Notes: generated by a model not told the origin, from the sequence alone. A stretch of 64,000 nt of DNA from Bog-473 sp036489775 (GCA_036489775.1 DASXFC010000073.1:1-64000), one strand, 5' to 3'; shown: positions 48,480 through 56,626, counted from the first letter of the stretch. A program made the numbers and translations.

Positions 48480-50111
48480 ATGTTCCCGTACGTCGAAGAG
48501 CGCTTCACCGCGGACGAAGAGACCATCCTTCGCCGCTATGTGACCAACCTGCATCTGCCGGTGTTTGCCCTGGTCAACCTGCCCGAAGTGGTCAAGGGCG
48601 CCCTCTTCGCCCGCTACTCGCGCTCGCCCAAGAGCCTGCGCCGGCTCTTCCTCGACGAGTTCGTCGGCGACCTCGACATCTCGGGTGACGCGTCGGTCGA
48701 CGCCACCGTCGGGCTGGAGCGGGCCGAGTCGCTCTACGAGAAGGTCTTCGTCGAATACGGCGACGACTCGGTGGCCCAACTGGGCGGCGTGCACCTGGCC
48801 TGCGAGCAGTCGTCGAACATCTTGTCCAAGGTGCTCGAGTGGGGTCGCCTCATGGCCTACCTCGAGCAGTCGACCCGCTACATCGCCTACAACGTCCGGC
48901 TGCCCGACTCGGGCCACTACCGCTACTTCCGCCCCACCGAGATCCTCGACTCGCCCATGGGTGCCCGTTACGTCGGCGACATGGACCGCGTCTTCGACAC
49001 TTACGGCGAGTTGCTGCCGACCATGCAGGCCTGGGTGGGCGAGCAGTTCCCCCAACAGGCCGGCGACAGCGACTTCGTCTACCGCCAGGCCACGCGGGCC
49101 AAGGCCCTCGATGCGTTGCGCGGCCTGCTGCCGGCCGCCTCGCTCTCCAACATCGGCATGTACGGGACGGGCCAGTCCTACGAGCAGTTGCTGCTGCGCA
49201 TGCGGGCCCACCCCTTGCCCGAGGCGCGCACCTACGCCGACATGATGCTCGAAGAGTTGCGCAAGGTGATCCCGTCGTTCCTCCAGCGCGTCGACGTGGC
49301 CGAACGCGGTGGGGAGTGGACGGCCTATCTCTCCGCCACCCAAGCCGACACCGCGGCCATGGTGCAGCGGCTGTGGCCCGACCCGGCCGACACCGCCGCC
49401 ACCGAGGACGAGCCCGAGGTGACGCTGCTCGACTTCGACCCCGACGGCGAGGAGAAGATCCTGGTGGCCGCCTGTTTCTCGCACCTCGAGTGCTCGGAGC
49501 GCCAGGCCGCGCTGCTGGTCCGACGGCTCAGCCACGACGAGCGGGTGGCCCTGCTGGCGGCCTATGTGGGCGACCGTCGCAACCGGCGCCACCGTCCCGG
49601 CCGCGCCTTCGAGCGCACCGACTACCGCTTCGAGTTGGTGACGGACTACGGCGCCTTCCGCGATCTGCAGCGCCATCGCATGTTGACCATCGAGTGGCAA
49701 CCACTCGGCGTGGCGCTGGGCTACGACATGCCCGAGATCGTCGAGCAGGCCGGGCTGGGGGAGCACTACGCCGATGCCATCAATCGGGCCGAGTCGCTCT
49801 ACCGCGACCTGGTGCCCGAGTTCCCGCACCAGGCTTCCTACGCGGTGGCGCTGGCCCATCGCATCCGTTACGTCATGCAGTGCAACGCCCGCGAGGCCAT
49901 GCACCTGATCGAGCTGCGCTCGGGCGCCCAGGGCCACCCGGCCTACCGGCGGGTGGCCCAGCAGATGCACCGGGCCATCGCCGAACACGCCGGGCACCGC
50001 GCCCTGGCCGAGGCCATGGCCTTCGTGGACCAGGGATCGACCGATCTCGAGCGGCTCGAATCGGAGCGGCGGGCCGAACGCCGCCGATCCGAAAAATCTG
50101 CAACGCACTGA
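48480..50111 (+). CDS. thyX: FAD-dependent thymidylate synthase-like protein (double-length ThyX)
   Basis: A 543-residue protein, about twice the 220-270 residues of ordinary ThyX. The C-terminal half carries LQRHRMLTIEWQP, where canonical ThyX has RHRxxSxNExSxRY; Thr replaces the nucleotide-binding Ser and no SxRY follows. The N-terminal half has a STRY element in MAYLEQSTRYIAYN and a YGDDSVAQLGGVHLACEQ block like the ThyX substrate helix. The signature thus appears divided between two ThyX-like repeats. ThyX methylates dUMP using methylene-tetrahydrofolate and FADH2. Whether this divergent form does so is uncertain. Start at ATG 48480. Confidence 0.75.
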   Translation: MFPYVEERFTADEETILRRYVTNLHLPVFALVNLPEVVKGALFARYSRSPKSLRRLFLDEFVGDLDISGDASVDATVGLERAESLYEKVFVEYGDDSVAQLGGVHLACEQSSNILSKVLEWGRLMAYLEQSTRYIAYNVRLPDSGHYRYFRPTEILDSPMGARYVGDMDRVFDTYGELLPTMQAWVGEQFPQQAGDSDFVYRQATRAKALDALRGLLPAASLSNIGMYGTGQSYEQLLLRMRAHPLPEARTYADMMLEELRKVIPSFLQRVDVAERGGEWTAYLSATQADTAAMVQRLWPDPADTAATEDEPEVTLLDFDPDGEEKILVAACFSHLECSERQAALLVRRLSHDERVALLAAYVGDRRNRRHRPGRAFERTDYRFELVTDYGAFRDLQRHRMLTIEWQPLGVALGYDMPEIVEQAGLGEHYADAINRAESLYRDLVPEFPHQASYAVALAHRIRYVMQCNAREAMHLIELRSGAQGHPAYRRVAQQMHRAIAEHAGHRALAEAMAFVDQGSTDLERLESERRAERRRSEKSATH

Positions 50112-50157
50112 CCAGGAACTACCGCTATCGGCCCTGGTGGGAGGGCTTGAATTCTCC

Positions 50158-50188
50158 TTGACGCGACCCCTCGCGCGCTGCGTAATGT
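50158..50188 (+). promoter_or_regulatory. Promoter of the structured intergenic RNA
   Basis: TTGACG (50158-50163) and TAATGT (50183-50188) are separated by 19 bp and form the best -35/-10 pair in this gap. The predicted start near 50195 is 6 nt before the closing helix of the structured RNA. Confidence 0.5.
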
Positions 50189-50194
50189 ACGGCG

Positions 50195-50450
50195 CAGTCC
50201 CAATCGCCCTAATGGAGACACCGGCCTCGCCGCTGGATGCGCTCTGAGGGGGGGATGCTGTGAGAGGCGGAGGGTGGGCCCTGGGGGTCGAGTAGAGAAC
50301 GCCTTGCGAGCCGGTGCGGCCGGTCTCGCAAGATGGTGCCAAAGACCCCAGGGCCCGACCGCCTGAACAGCCCTTCTGCGCCCTCTCGGGCCGTGCCGCG
50401 CTGCAGCCGCTCAGGCTCGAGATGGGGGCCCAAAAGCGATTGCAGGCCCT
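50195..50450 (+). ncRNA. Candidate structured noncoding RNA of about 250 nt (rod-like, 6S-like outline)
   Basis: This 366-bp gap between the ThyX-like gene and the DUF4193 gene holds nested complementary segments that stack into one rod: 50201-50207 with 50436-50442 (CAATCGC/GCGATTG); 50219-50226 with 50389-50395; 50246-50250 with 50381-50385; GCTGT 50257-50261 with 50367-50371; AGGCGG 50265-50270 with 50359-50364; 50276-50289 with 50344-50356 (13 pairs, one bulge); and CTTGCGAG 50303-50310 with 50325-50332 at the tip. Internal loops separate the helices. It has its own upstream promoter, and the next gene has a separate -10 box. The layout recalls 6S RNA, but no sequence identity is claimed. 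Confidence 0.5.
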
Positions 50451-50461
50451 TATCGACCGTC

Positions 50462-50467
50462 TATGCT
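50462..50467 (+). promoter_or_regulatory. -10 box (TATGCT) of the DUF4193 gene
   Basis: TATGCT ends 10 nt before the ATG at 50478 and lies just downstream of the structured RNA, so the gene need not depend on that transcript. Confidence 0.5.
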
Positions 50468-50477
50468 CCGGCGGCAC

Positions 50478-50993
50478 ATGGCGACCAAGAAGAAGGACAT
50501 ACCCGAAGAAATCGAAGAGAGCGAGGACCTCCAAGAGGTCGACGAGCTCGACGAGGACGACATCGAGGCTGATCTCGACGACGACGACATTGATGTTGCT
50601 GTCCTCGATGTGGACGCCGATGACGTCCTCGATGACACCCTTGACGTGGACGACGAGGAGGCCGACGAGACCGGGCTCGAGGTGGCCGAGATCCTGACCG
50701 CCTCGCCGGCCGCCGTGGTCGAGAAGTCCGGCGAGCCCGAGGACGAAGAGGAAGAGGAAGAGCCCGACGACGAGGATGTCGAGGCCAGCCTCGACGTCAT
50801 CCTCAAAGAGCGCCTGGTGGTCGAGGACGAGCCCGAGGACGAAGAGGCCACCGACGCCGAGGACAAGACGGAGGGCAACGAGCGGGTGCTGCCCAAGCAG
50901 CCCGACGAGTTCGTCTGCCGTTCCTGCTTCCTGGTCAAGCACCCCAGCCAGCTGGCTGACAAGAAGAAGATGCTGTGCCGGGATTGTGTCTGA
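50478..50993 (+). CDS. DUF4193-family zinc-ribbon protein with expanded acidic region
   Basis: A 171-residue protein. The C-terminus (FVCRSCFLVKHPSQL and MLCRDCV) gives two CxxC pairs of a small zinc ribbon, the hallmark of actinobacterial DUF4193. The remainder is extremely acidic: residues about 8-70 and 82-130 are mostly Asp and Glu. Usual DUF4193 proteins are about 100 residues, so the acidic part is about doubled. The family's function is not established. ATG at 50478 follows TATGCT by 10 nt. Its last eight bases overlap the next gene. Confidence 0.85.
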   Translation: MATKKKDIPEEIEESEDLQEVDELDEDDIEADLDDDDIDVAVLDVDADDVLDDTLDVDDEEADETGLEVAEILTASPAAVVEKSGEPEDEEEEEEPDDEDVEASLDVILKERLVVEDEPEDEEATDAEDKTEGNERVLPKQPDEFVCRSCFLVKHPSQLADKKKMLCRDCV

Positions 50994-51549
50994 CGAGACT
51001 GGCCCTGAGGCCGGCGAAGCCGACGAGAACCCCCTGCGCCGTGCCCTCGACCTCTTCGTGTTCGCACCGGTAGGCCTGGCCCTGACTGCGCTCGAAGACC
51101 TGCCCGGTCTGGTGGCCAAGGGCCGCCAGGAGATCGCCAATGCCCGCGTGGTGGGCAAGTTCGTGGTCGGCCAGGGTCAACGGGAGGTCGGGCAGCGCCT
51201 GGGGGATCTCCTGGGCCGGGGCAACGGGCCCACGGCCACCCCCGAGCCCGCCACGCCGACGTCGGCGGGGGCGCCCGAAGATGGCGCCACAGCCGCTCCT
51301 GCAGCCCCTGTAGCCGCGCCCAAGCCGGCTGCGGACCCAGCCGACACCGATCTGGTCGAGCGGGCCCTGGCCGGCTACGACACCCTCTCGGCCTCCCAGG
51401 TGGTCCGCCGGCTCGAGAGCCTGGGTCCCGACGAGTTGCGGGCGGTGCAGCGCCACGAGGCCTCGCATCGCAACCGGCGCACCATCCTCAATCGCACCAG
51501 CCAGCTCCTCAACGAGGACGCGGCCCCCGCCACCCCGGCCACCGAGTAG
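50986..51549 (+). CDS. Unknown actinobacterial protein, helical with C-terminal conserved domain
   Basis: A 187-residue protein starting at a GTG that overlaps the DUF4193 stop. The N-terminal part (LDLFVFAPVGLALTALEDLPGLVAKG) is amphipathic and may lie on membranes. A Pro/Ala-rich linker (about 85-120) follows. The C-terminal part (YDTLSASQVVRRLESLGPDELRAV and EASHRNRRTIL) is a short helical domain that recurs in actinobacterial lipid-droplet-like and other proteins. I do not assign a function. Overlap implies coupled translation with the zinc-ribbon protein. Confidence 0.65.
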   Translation: MSDETGPEAGEADENPLRRALDLFVFAPVGLALTALEDLPGLVAKGRQEIANARVVGKFVVGQGQREVGQRLGDLLGRGNGPTATPEPATPTSAGAPEDGATAAPAAPVAAPKPAADPADTDLVERALAGYDTLSASQVVRRLESLGPDELRAVQRHEASHRNRRTILNRTSQLLNEDAAPATPATE

Positions 51550-51561
51550 CGCCGGCACCGC

Positions 51562-52023
51562 ATGGAGGCGGCCCGCCTGGCCCGACCGGACGATGCGCTG
51601 GCCTGCCAGACCCTGCTGGAGGGGGCCCTGGCCACCGTGCGCACCCAGCGGGGCGGGGCGGCCCTGGCCGGGGAGATCAGCGCCGGCACCCTGATCGAGC
51701 ACTGGCTGGTGCCGAGCGACCAGCTGGCCCTCTACGTGGGCGAGTTCGGTGGCGCCGTGGTCGGATTGCTGGCCGTGTGCACCTTCGTCCGCCCGGGCGC
51801 CGAGGCACCCAGTGGCCAGGTCGAGTGTTGCTACGTGGAGGAGGAGGCCCGAGGGGTGGGCGTGGGCTCGGCCCTGATGGAGTCAGCCGTGCAGTGGTGC
51901 CAGGCCGCCGGCTGCGCCGACATGGACGCGCGGGCCCTCCCGGGCGATCGAGCAACCAAGCAACGTCTCGAAGCAGCCGGCTTCAGCGCCCGGCTGCTGA
52001 TCCTCAACCGCCGGTTGCGCTGA
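51562..52023 (+). CDS. GNAT-family N-acetyltransferase
   Basis: A 153-residue acetyltransferase. The acetyl-CoA-binding motif is VEEEARGVGVGSALMESAV (R/QxxGxG/A form), preceded by the central strand VECCYV and followed by GDRATKQRLEAAGF, the usual motif B helix-strand. The N-terminal region (EAARLARPDDALACQTLL) is typical. Substrate unknown. It begins 12 bp after the preceding gene and its 3' end overlaps the convergent downstream gene by 20 bp. Confidence 0.85.
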   Translation: MEAARLARPDDALACQTLLEGALATVRTQRGGAALAGEISAGTLIEHWLVPSDQLALYVGEFGGAVVGLLAVCTFVRPGAEAPSGQVECCYVEEEARGVGVGSALMESAVQWCQAAGCADMDARALPGDRATKQRLEAAGFSARLLILNRRLR

Positions 52024-53326
52024 CCCGACGCTCGGTGGTCCGGCGGGGCGGCGGGGGCGGGATGCGCAACCCGAGCAGCTTGGCCAGGGCGGGCACCGAA
52101 CCAGAGGCATGACGGGCCGCCTGTTGGGCCACCTCGTCGTTGGGGATCCCGGTTGGCTTGACCGTCCGCCGGACCGGGGAGGCCACCACGGCATCGAGCA
52201 GTTTGAGCCAGTCCTCGGGGGTCAACTCGGCCGTCATGGCCTCACCGGCCGAGGCGGCCAGGCGCACGGCCAGATCAGCCGGGCAGCGGGCCCCGGGCTC
52301 CGGCGGCCGGATGGACGCCTCAACCGCCTGGAGCACCCGGCCGTCGTTGAGCGCGTTGGTGATGCGGGCCAGCCACTCGTCGCGCAACGCCGTGGTGCGC
52401 TCGGCCAGTGACTCCTGCAGCGCCTTGGCCATGGCCCGGCCGTCATCGTCCAAGATGACGGTGCGCGAGGCGGCCACCACGGCCCGCAGCTCGCGCAGGC
52501 GGTACTCCTTGCCCTGGGTTTGGGCCACCGAAGCCCGGTCCTTCCAGTCGGCCAGCTTCACGCCGGGCAACAGTTCTTCGGCCATGGCCAACAAGGCGTC
52601 GTTGGAGGCACCGGGCTTGCCGGCGACCCGAGCGGCCTGGTTCTGGGCCTCGATGGCCTGACGGACGGCCGGCAGGCCGCCGCGCAGGAGCTGCTCGGCC
52701 ACGGGGATCTGTTCGGGCCGCAAGGTGGCCATCAGAGCGTTGCGGTGCACGGTCGACGTGGGCACCGTCGGGCGTTCACCGCGGCTGGGGCGACCCTCGT
52801 CGCCCGGGCGTCGCGTGGAGGGGCGACGGGGACCAGCCCCGCCAGGTCCGGCACCCCGGCCGGCGCCTGCTCCCTCGCGCGGGCCCCGGTCGCCACCACC
52901 CTCACGGGGGGCGCGCTCGCGGCCAGCGCCGGGCCGCCCAGAGCCAGCACGACCTCCGGGGCCGCTTCGGGGCGGTCGATTCAAGTTCTCTTCGCCGTCA
53001 TCACCCTCGTCGCGCCGACGACGCTTGCCGCCGCCCGGCGCCAGGATGACGGCCACGTCAGGCGCCCGCTTCGGGGTGCCCTTAATCTCAATGCGACCCT
53101 CGACCTGGTCAGGCGAGCGCACCGGCTTGGCCGGTCCGAGCGACAGCACCTCAATGCCCTCGAGACCGATCTCCACCTCGGCCCGCATCACCGCACCGAC
53201 CGCCTGGCCCGTAGGCACCAGAGCGGCGTCGAGGACGCCCTTGGGCTGGCGGGCACCCGCGGCGCGCCAGGTCCAGGACCCATCAGCGACTTGGCTGGTC
53301 AACTCGATATCTATGCGGCGCGACAT
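52004..53326 (-). CDS. Unknown protein with Arg/Gly-rich disordered linker
   Basis: A 440-residue protein of three parts. Residues 1-95 are a beta-rich N-terminal domain (RIDIELTSQVADGSWTWRAAG). Residues about 98-190 are a low-complexity Arg/Gly/Pro/Glu stretch with RGG-like units (GPGGRAGSGRPGAGRERAPREGG region), of the kind that binds RNA or phase-separates. Residues 190-440 are helical, with several Trp and Arg-rich helices, and end in a proline-rich basic tail. I recognise no family. ATG start with a TAGCGT box 9 nt upstream on the coding strand. The 3' end overlaps the GNAT gene by 20 bp. Confidence 0.7.
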   Translation of the reverse strand: MSRRIDIELTSQVADGSWTWRAAGARQPKGVLDAALVPTGQAVGAVMRAEVEIGLEGIEVLSLGPAKPVRSPDQVEGRIEIKGTPKRAPDVAVILAPGGGKRRRRDEGDDGEENLNRPPRSGPGGRAGSGRPGAGRERAPREGGGDRGPREGAGAGRGAGPGGAGPRRPSTRRPGDEGRPSRGERPTVPTSTVHRNALMATLRPEQIPVAEQLLRGGLPAVRQAIEAQNQAARVAGKPGASNDALLAMAEELLPGVKLADWKDRASVAQTQGKEYRLRELRAVVAASRTVILDDDGRAMAKALQESLAERTTALRDEWLARITNALNDGRVLQAVEASIRPPEPGARCPADLAVRLAASAGEAMTAELTPEDWLKLLDAVVASPVRRTVKPTGIPNDEVAQQAARHASGSVPALAKLLGLRIPPPPPRRTTERRVSATGG

Positions 53327-53335
53327 GCGGCGGAC

Positions 53336-53341
53336 ACGCTA
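53336..53341 (-). promoter_or_regulatory. -10 box (TAGCGT) of the Arg/Gly-linker protein gene
   Basis: On the reverse strand TAGCGT ends 9 nt before the ATG at 53326, so the transcript would be leaderless or nearly so. Confidence 0.45.
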
Positions 53342-53537
53342 CCTCGCCTGGGCTCGGTCCCCGTCCGGGGACCCCGAGCTGTCACCACCTGATCGCATTT
53401 CTCGACGCGCGGCCGGGGGGCTCCGCGCATCCCGTAACATGACCCGGCGCGCCTGCGGCCGCCCGCTGCGGTGGCCGATGCGGCACCAAATTGAGGCTGC
53501 CAGCAGGGCGGGCGCACCCGTTCAGGAGGAACCCCCC

Positions 53538-55082
53538 ATGCACGACGACGATACCGAGCAGCCCGGTTCATCCGGGCCGGCCGAAACCGCGGCCTCACCA
53601 TGGTCCTCGGTGGCGCCAGCCGGCGCCGAGGAGGGCGCCGGCGAGACCACCGGCGCTGGGCCAACGAGTGCCGACACCACCAGCACCGAGCCAGCCAACC
53701 CCCAGCTCCCACCACCGATCCCACCGCCTCTGCCGCCACCGCCACCGCCGACTGCCCCCTCATGGCCGCTTCCTCCGGCCGGAGATGCCCCGGCACCGCC
53801 AGTTGGTCCTCCTCCCTTCGCCGTGCCGGGCGCGGCGACGCCCCTGCCGCCGAGCCTGACGCCCAGTACCCCGGGCACCCCAGGGAGTCCGGGCAAGTCT
53901 CGACAGTGGATCGGTGTGGCCCTTATCGCCGCCGTGATCGGCGCCCTGGTGGGCGCCGGCGTGACGGCCATCGCCGACCACAACGGCAATAGCGACGGCA
54001 ACGTCACCATTCATGAGAGCAATGCCGCCCCCGGCGCGGCCACCTTGGGCAACGTCAGCATCGTGGCCCTGGTCAAGAAGGTCGAGCCGGCCGTCGTCTC
54101 CATCGATGTGAAGGCCGACGGCAGCGAGGACCAGGGCACCGGCATGATCCTCACCGCCAACGGCGAGGTCATCACCAACAACCACGTGATCGAGCTCTAC
54201 ACCCAGAGCGGCAACAGCGGCACCATCACCGTGACCGAATACGGGCAGACCAAGGCCGAGCCGGCCACGCTCATCGGCTTCGACGCCACCAAGGACGTGG
54301 CACTGCTGCGCATCACCAACGCCTCCAACCTGCCCACCGTGACCTTCGGCAGTTCGACCAAGGCCGAGGTGGGCGACGCCGTCGTGGCCATCGGGAACGC
54401 CCTGGGCCTGGCCGCCGGCACCCCGACCGTGACTCAGGGCATCGTGTCGGCCCTGGGCCGCTCGGTCACCGCCGGTGGCGAGGGCACCAGCCAGGAGAAC
54501 CTGCAGAACCTGATCCAAACCGATGCCGCCATCAACCCGGGCAACTCGGGCGGGCCGCTGATCGACACCGCCGGCCAGGTCATCGGCATGAACACCGCAG
54601 TGGCCGGCACCAGTGACGCCGGCCAGGCGCAGAACATCGGCTTCGCCATTCCGATCGCCCAGGTGGAGTCGCTGATCTCCTCGCTCCAAAAGGGCGGCAC
54701 CCAGACGACCGGCGGCGGCTACCTCGGCGTCGACATCACGACCATGACGTCCTCCTTGCGCCAGCAGTACGGCTTCACGCCCACCGCCGGCGCCGTGGTG
54801 CTCGACGTGATCCCGAACTCGCCGGCGGCCAAGGCCGGCCTGGCCCAAGGCGATGTCATCGTCGACGTCGGCTTCACCGCCATCACTTCGGCCGAGCAGC
54901 TGCAGAACGCCATTGAGAAGGACAAGCCCGGGCAGAGCATCACCATCACCTACTACGAGGGCACCAACAAGCACATGGCCACGGTGACGCTGGGCAACCA
55001 GGCCGAGGCCCAGCAGCAGGAGTCGAGTGGGTCCAGCGGCAGTCTGGGCGGGGGAGACTTCCCCGGCTTGGGCGGGGGCTGA
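53538..55082 (+). CDS. HtrA/DegP-type serine protease with PDZ domain
   Basis: A 514-residue membrane-anchored protease. The N-terminal cytoplasmic part is a Pro/Thr/Ala-rich disordered region with a polyproline run (residues about 55-75). One transmembrane segment is near 125-145. The extracytoplasmic trypsin-like domain has His216 (NNHVI), Asp253 (TKDVALLRI) and Ser337 (PGNSGGP). A PDZ domain spans about 390-480 (YLGVDITTM through NSPAAKAGLAQGDVIV) and a Gly/Ser tail ends the protein. It probably handles misfolded exported proteins under envelope stress. ATG 53538 has AGGAGGA upstream. Confidence 0.93.
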   Translation: MHDDDTEQPGSSGPAETAASPWSSVAPAGAEEGAGETTGAGPTSADTTSTEPANPQLPPPIPPPLPPPPPPTAPSWPLPPAGDAPAPPVGPPPFAVPGAATPLPPSLTPSTPGTPGSPGKSRQWIGVALIAAVIGALVGAGVTAIADHNGNSDGNVTIHESNAAPGAATLGNVSIVALVKKVEPAVVSIDVKADGSEDQGTGMILTANGEVITNNHVIELYTQSGNSGTITVTEYGQTKAEPATLIGFDATKDVALLRITNASNLPTVTFGSSTKAEVGDAVVAIGNALGLAAGTPTVTQGIVSALGRSVTAGGEGTSQENLQNLIQTDAAINPGNSGGPLIDTAGQVIGMNTAVAGTSDAGQAQNIGFAIPIAQVESLISSLQKGGTQTTGGGYLGVDITTMTSSLRQQYGFTPTAGAVVLDVIPNSPAAKAGLAQGDVIVDVGFTAITSAEQLQNAIEKDKPGQSITITYYEGTNKHMATVTLGNQAEAQQQESSGSSGSLGGGDFPGLGGG

Positions 55083-55103
55083 CCCAGCCCGCCGCCTGAC
55101 GAC

Positions 55104-55604
55104 TCAGGCCGGGATGTCGAAGTTCCGGTCGGGGTGGGCCGGCGGGAAATTCATGGGCTCAGTGGGCTGCCACCCGCTGGCCTCGATGTCCTCGAGCACG
55201 TGGGCCATGTTGTAGGTGTCCTCCTCATAGGAGAACTTGCCGCTGCCGGCGTAGATCAGGCGCGAGTAGCCCGACTGGCGGTAGGGCGTGCCGTCGGGCT
55301 TGTTCACCGGGAGGATCTGGGTCCACTTGACCACCACGTCGTTGCCCTCAATGGCGGTGAATTCGACCGGGAACTTCCAGTCCTCCATGCCGACCATGGA
55401 GTCGACCAGCCAGTGGGCGATGACGTCACGCCCCTCGAGGCGGCCCCAGGCCCCATCGATGTAGACGGCGTCCTCGGTGTAGAAGTCGGCCAGGACACCG
55501 AAGGCATCGGGCTCGAGCCCCTCGTCGATGCGCCGGCGCAGTTCGTGGTAGCGGTCGACCGTTTCCTGCACCTCGGCTCGCGGAAAGCTCTTCTGTTCTG
55601 GCAT
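55104..55604 (-). CDS. SnoaL/NTF2-like protein
   Basis: A 166-residue cone-shaped NTF2-like fold protein. It has the N-terminal helix VDRYHELRRRIDEGL, the ADFYTEDAVYIDGAWG strand-loop and the sheet VVVKWTQILPV. Such folds act as isomerases, cyclases or binding proteins; the function here is unknown. ATG at 55604 has AGGGGG upstream. It is last in the reverse-strand group oxygenase, fae, VOC, ppa and this gene, 16 bp after ppa. Confidence 0.75.
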   Translation of the reverse strand: MPEQKSFPRAEVQETVDRYHELRRRIDEGLEPDAFGVLADFYTEDAVYIDGAWGRLEGRDVIAHWLVDSMVGMEDWKFPVEFTAIEGNDVVVKWTQILPVNKPDGTPYRQSGYSRLIYAGSGKFSYEEDTYNMAHVLEDIEASGWQPTEPMNFPPAHPDRNFDIPA

Positions 55605-55620
55605 GTGACCCCCTGGGTTG

Positions 55621-56166
55621 TCAGTCGTCGGCGCGCTTGGTGCCATCGGCACCGTAGGCGGCCCGGCAGGCCTCGAGCTCGCGCAAGGCGGCCGCTCGGT
55701 CTTCGAAGCCCAGCACCTCGGTCGACTTCGACGGTTCGAGGTCCTTGTAGATGCTGAAGAAGTGCTCGATCTCGTTGCGGAGGTGCTGGGGCACGTCTTC
55801 GAGATCATGGGCCCCGTCCCACTGCGGATCGTGCTCGAGCACGGTGATGAGCTTGGCGTCCTTGCCCGCTTCATCGCGCATGAAGAACACGCCCAGGATG
55901 CGGGCCCGGACCACACAGCCCGGGAAGGTGGGATCGGTGACCAGGACCAGCGCGTCGAGCGGGTCGCCGTCCTGGGACAACGTGTCGGGCACGAAGCCGT
56001 AGTCGGCCGGATAGGCGGTGGCGGTGAAGAGCCGGCGGTCGAGACGGATCAGGTGGCGTTCGTGGTCATACTCGTACTTGTTCCGGCTTCCGGTCGGGAT
56101 CTCGATGACCACGTCGAGCACCGAGGGGTCGGCGGCACCGGGCTCGCCCGCCGCGGGCTCGCTCAC
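55621..56166 (-). CDS. ppa: Inorganic pyrophosphatase (family I)
   Basis: A 181-residue soluble family I pyrophosphatase, hydrolysing PPi and pulling biosynthetic reactions forward. The signature DGDPLDALVLV, the EIPTGSRNKYEYD phosphate-binding segment, YPADYGFVPDT and the Asp residues of the Mg site are all present. The C-terminal helix is normal. It overlaps the upstream VOC gene by four bases (ATGA). Confidence 0.96.
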   Translation of the reverse strand: MSEPAAGEPGAADPSVLDVVIEIPTGSRNKYEYDHERHLIRLDRRLFTATAYPADYGFVPDTLSQDGDPLDALVLVTDPTFPGCVVRARILGVFFMRDEAGKDAKLITVLEHDPQWDGAHDLEDVPQHLRNEIEHFFSIYKDLEPSKSTEVLGFEDRAAALRELEACRAAYGADGTKRADD

Positions 56167-56600
56167 TCGGGCGAAGGCCCGGTGCTGCGTCGGTCGGGGT
56201 CGATGGGGCTCATGATGCCGACCGCGTTGCCCTCTGGGTCCGTGACCACCGCGTAGCGGGCACCCCAGAAGGCGTCATAGGGCGGCTGTTGGACCGGCAC
56301 ACCGTCGGCGGCCAGCTCGGCCACCAGGTCGTCGACCTCCTGGCGCCCGGCCACCTTGAAACCGAAGACGACGCCCGGCCCACCAGGCCAGCCGACGTTC
56401 CACTGGCTGGCGAAGGTGGTGCTGTCGAGATCGATGTCGATGGGCAGCGCGTCGGAGTGCTCGGCCGAAACGTGGTGGCGGTCCCACATGTCGCCGGTGG
56501 GCTCACCGAAATCCACGCCGACCCGGTTGTAGAAGGCACGGGTGGCGGCCATGTCGCTGACAATCAGGTTCAACTGGTCCAGGCGGATCGACGGCGTCAC
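56163..56600 (-). CDS. VOC-family (glyoxalase/dioxygenase-like) protein
   Basis: A 145-residue vicinal-oxygen-chelate protein with two beta-alpha-beta-beta-beta repeats: IRLDQLNLIVSDMAATRAFY in the first, and VVFGFKVAGRQEVDDLVAEL then RYAVVTDPEGNAVGIMSP in the second. The family includes lyases, dioxygenases and antibiotic-binding proteins; metal ligands are not clear enough to choose. GTG at 56600 preferred because TACGGT lies 7 nt upstream. It overlaps ppa by four bases, so ppa may depend on its promoter. Confidence 0.8.
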   Translation of the reverse strand: MTPSIRLDQLNLIVSDMAATRAFYNRVGVDFGEPTGDMWDRHHVSAEHSDALPIDIDLDSTTFASQWNVGWPGGPGVVFGFKVAGRQEVDDLVAELAADGVPVQQPPYDAFWGARYAVVTDPEGNAVGIMSPIDPDRRSTGPSPE

Positions 56601-56607
56601 GGGATCC

Positions 56608-56613
56608 ACCGTA
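56608..56613 (-). promoter_or_regulatory. -10 box (TACGGT) of the VOC-ppa genes
   Basis: On the reverse strand TACGGT ends 7 nt before the VOC GTG. It lies in the 26-bp gap after fae, so VOC and ppa may be transcribed separately from fae. Confidence 0.45.
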
Positions 56614-56626
56614 GTGATTGGCGACT

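Noticed and set aside
50195..50450. Structured RNA as RNase P, tmRNA or SRP RNA
   Set aside because: The length and conserved motifs do not match: no GAGGAAAGTCC block, no tRNA-like ends with tag frame, and no GGAAGGAAGCAG loop.
48327..51158. A 943-codon open frame antisense to the ThyX-like, DUF4193 and following genes
   Set aside because: It runs across several real genes and through the structured intergenic region, with no domain and repetitive low-complexity sequence.
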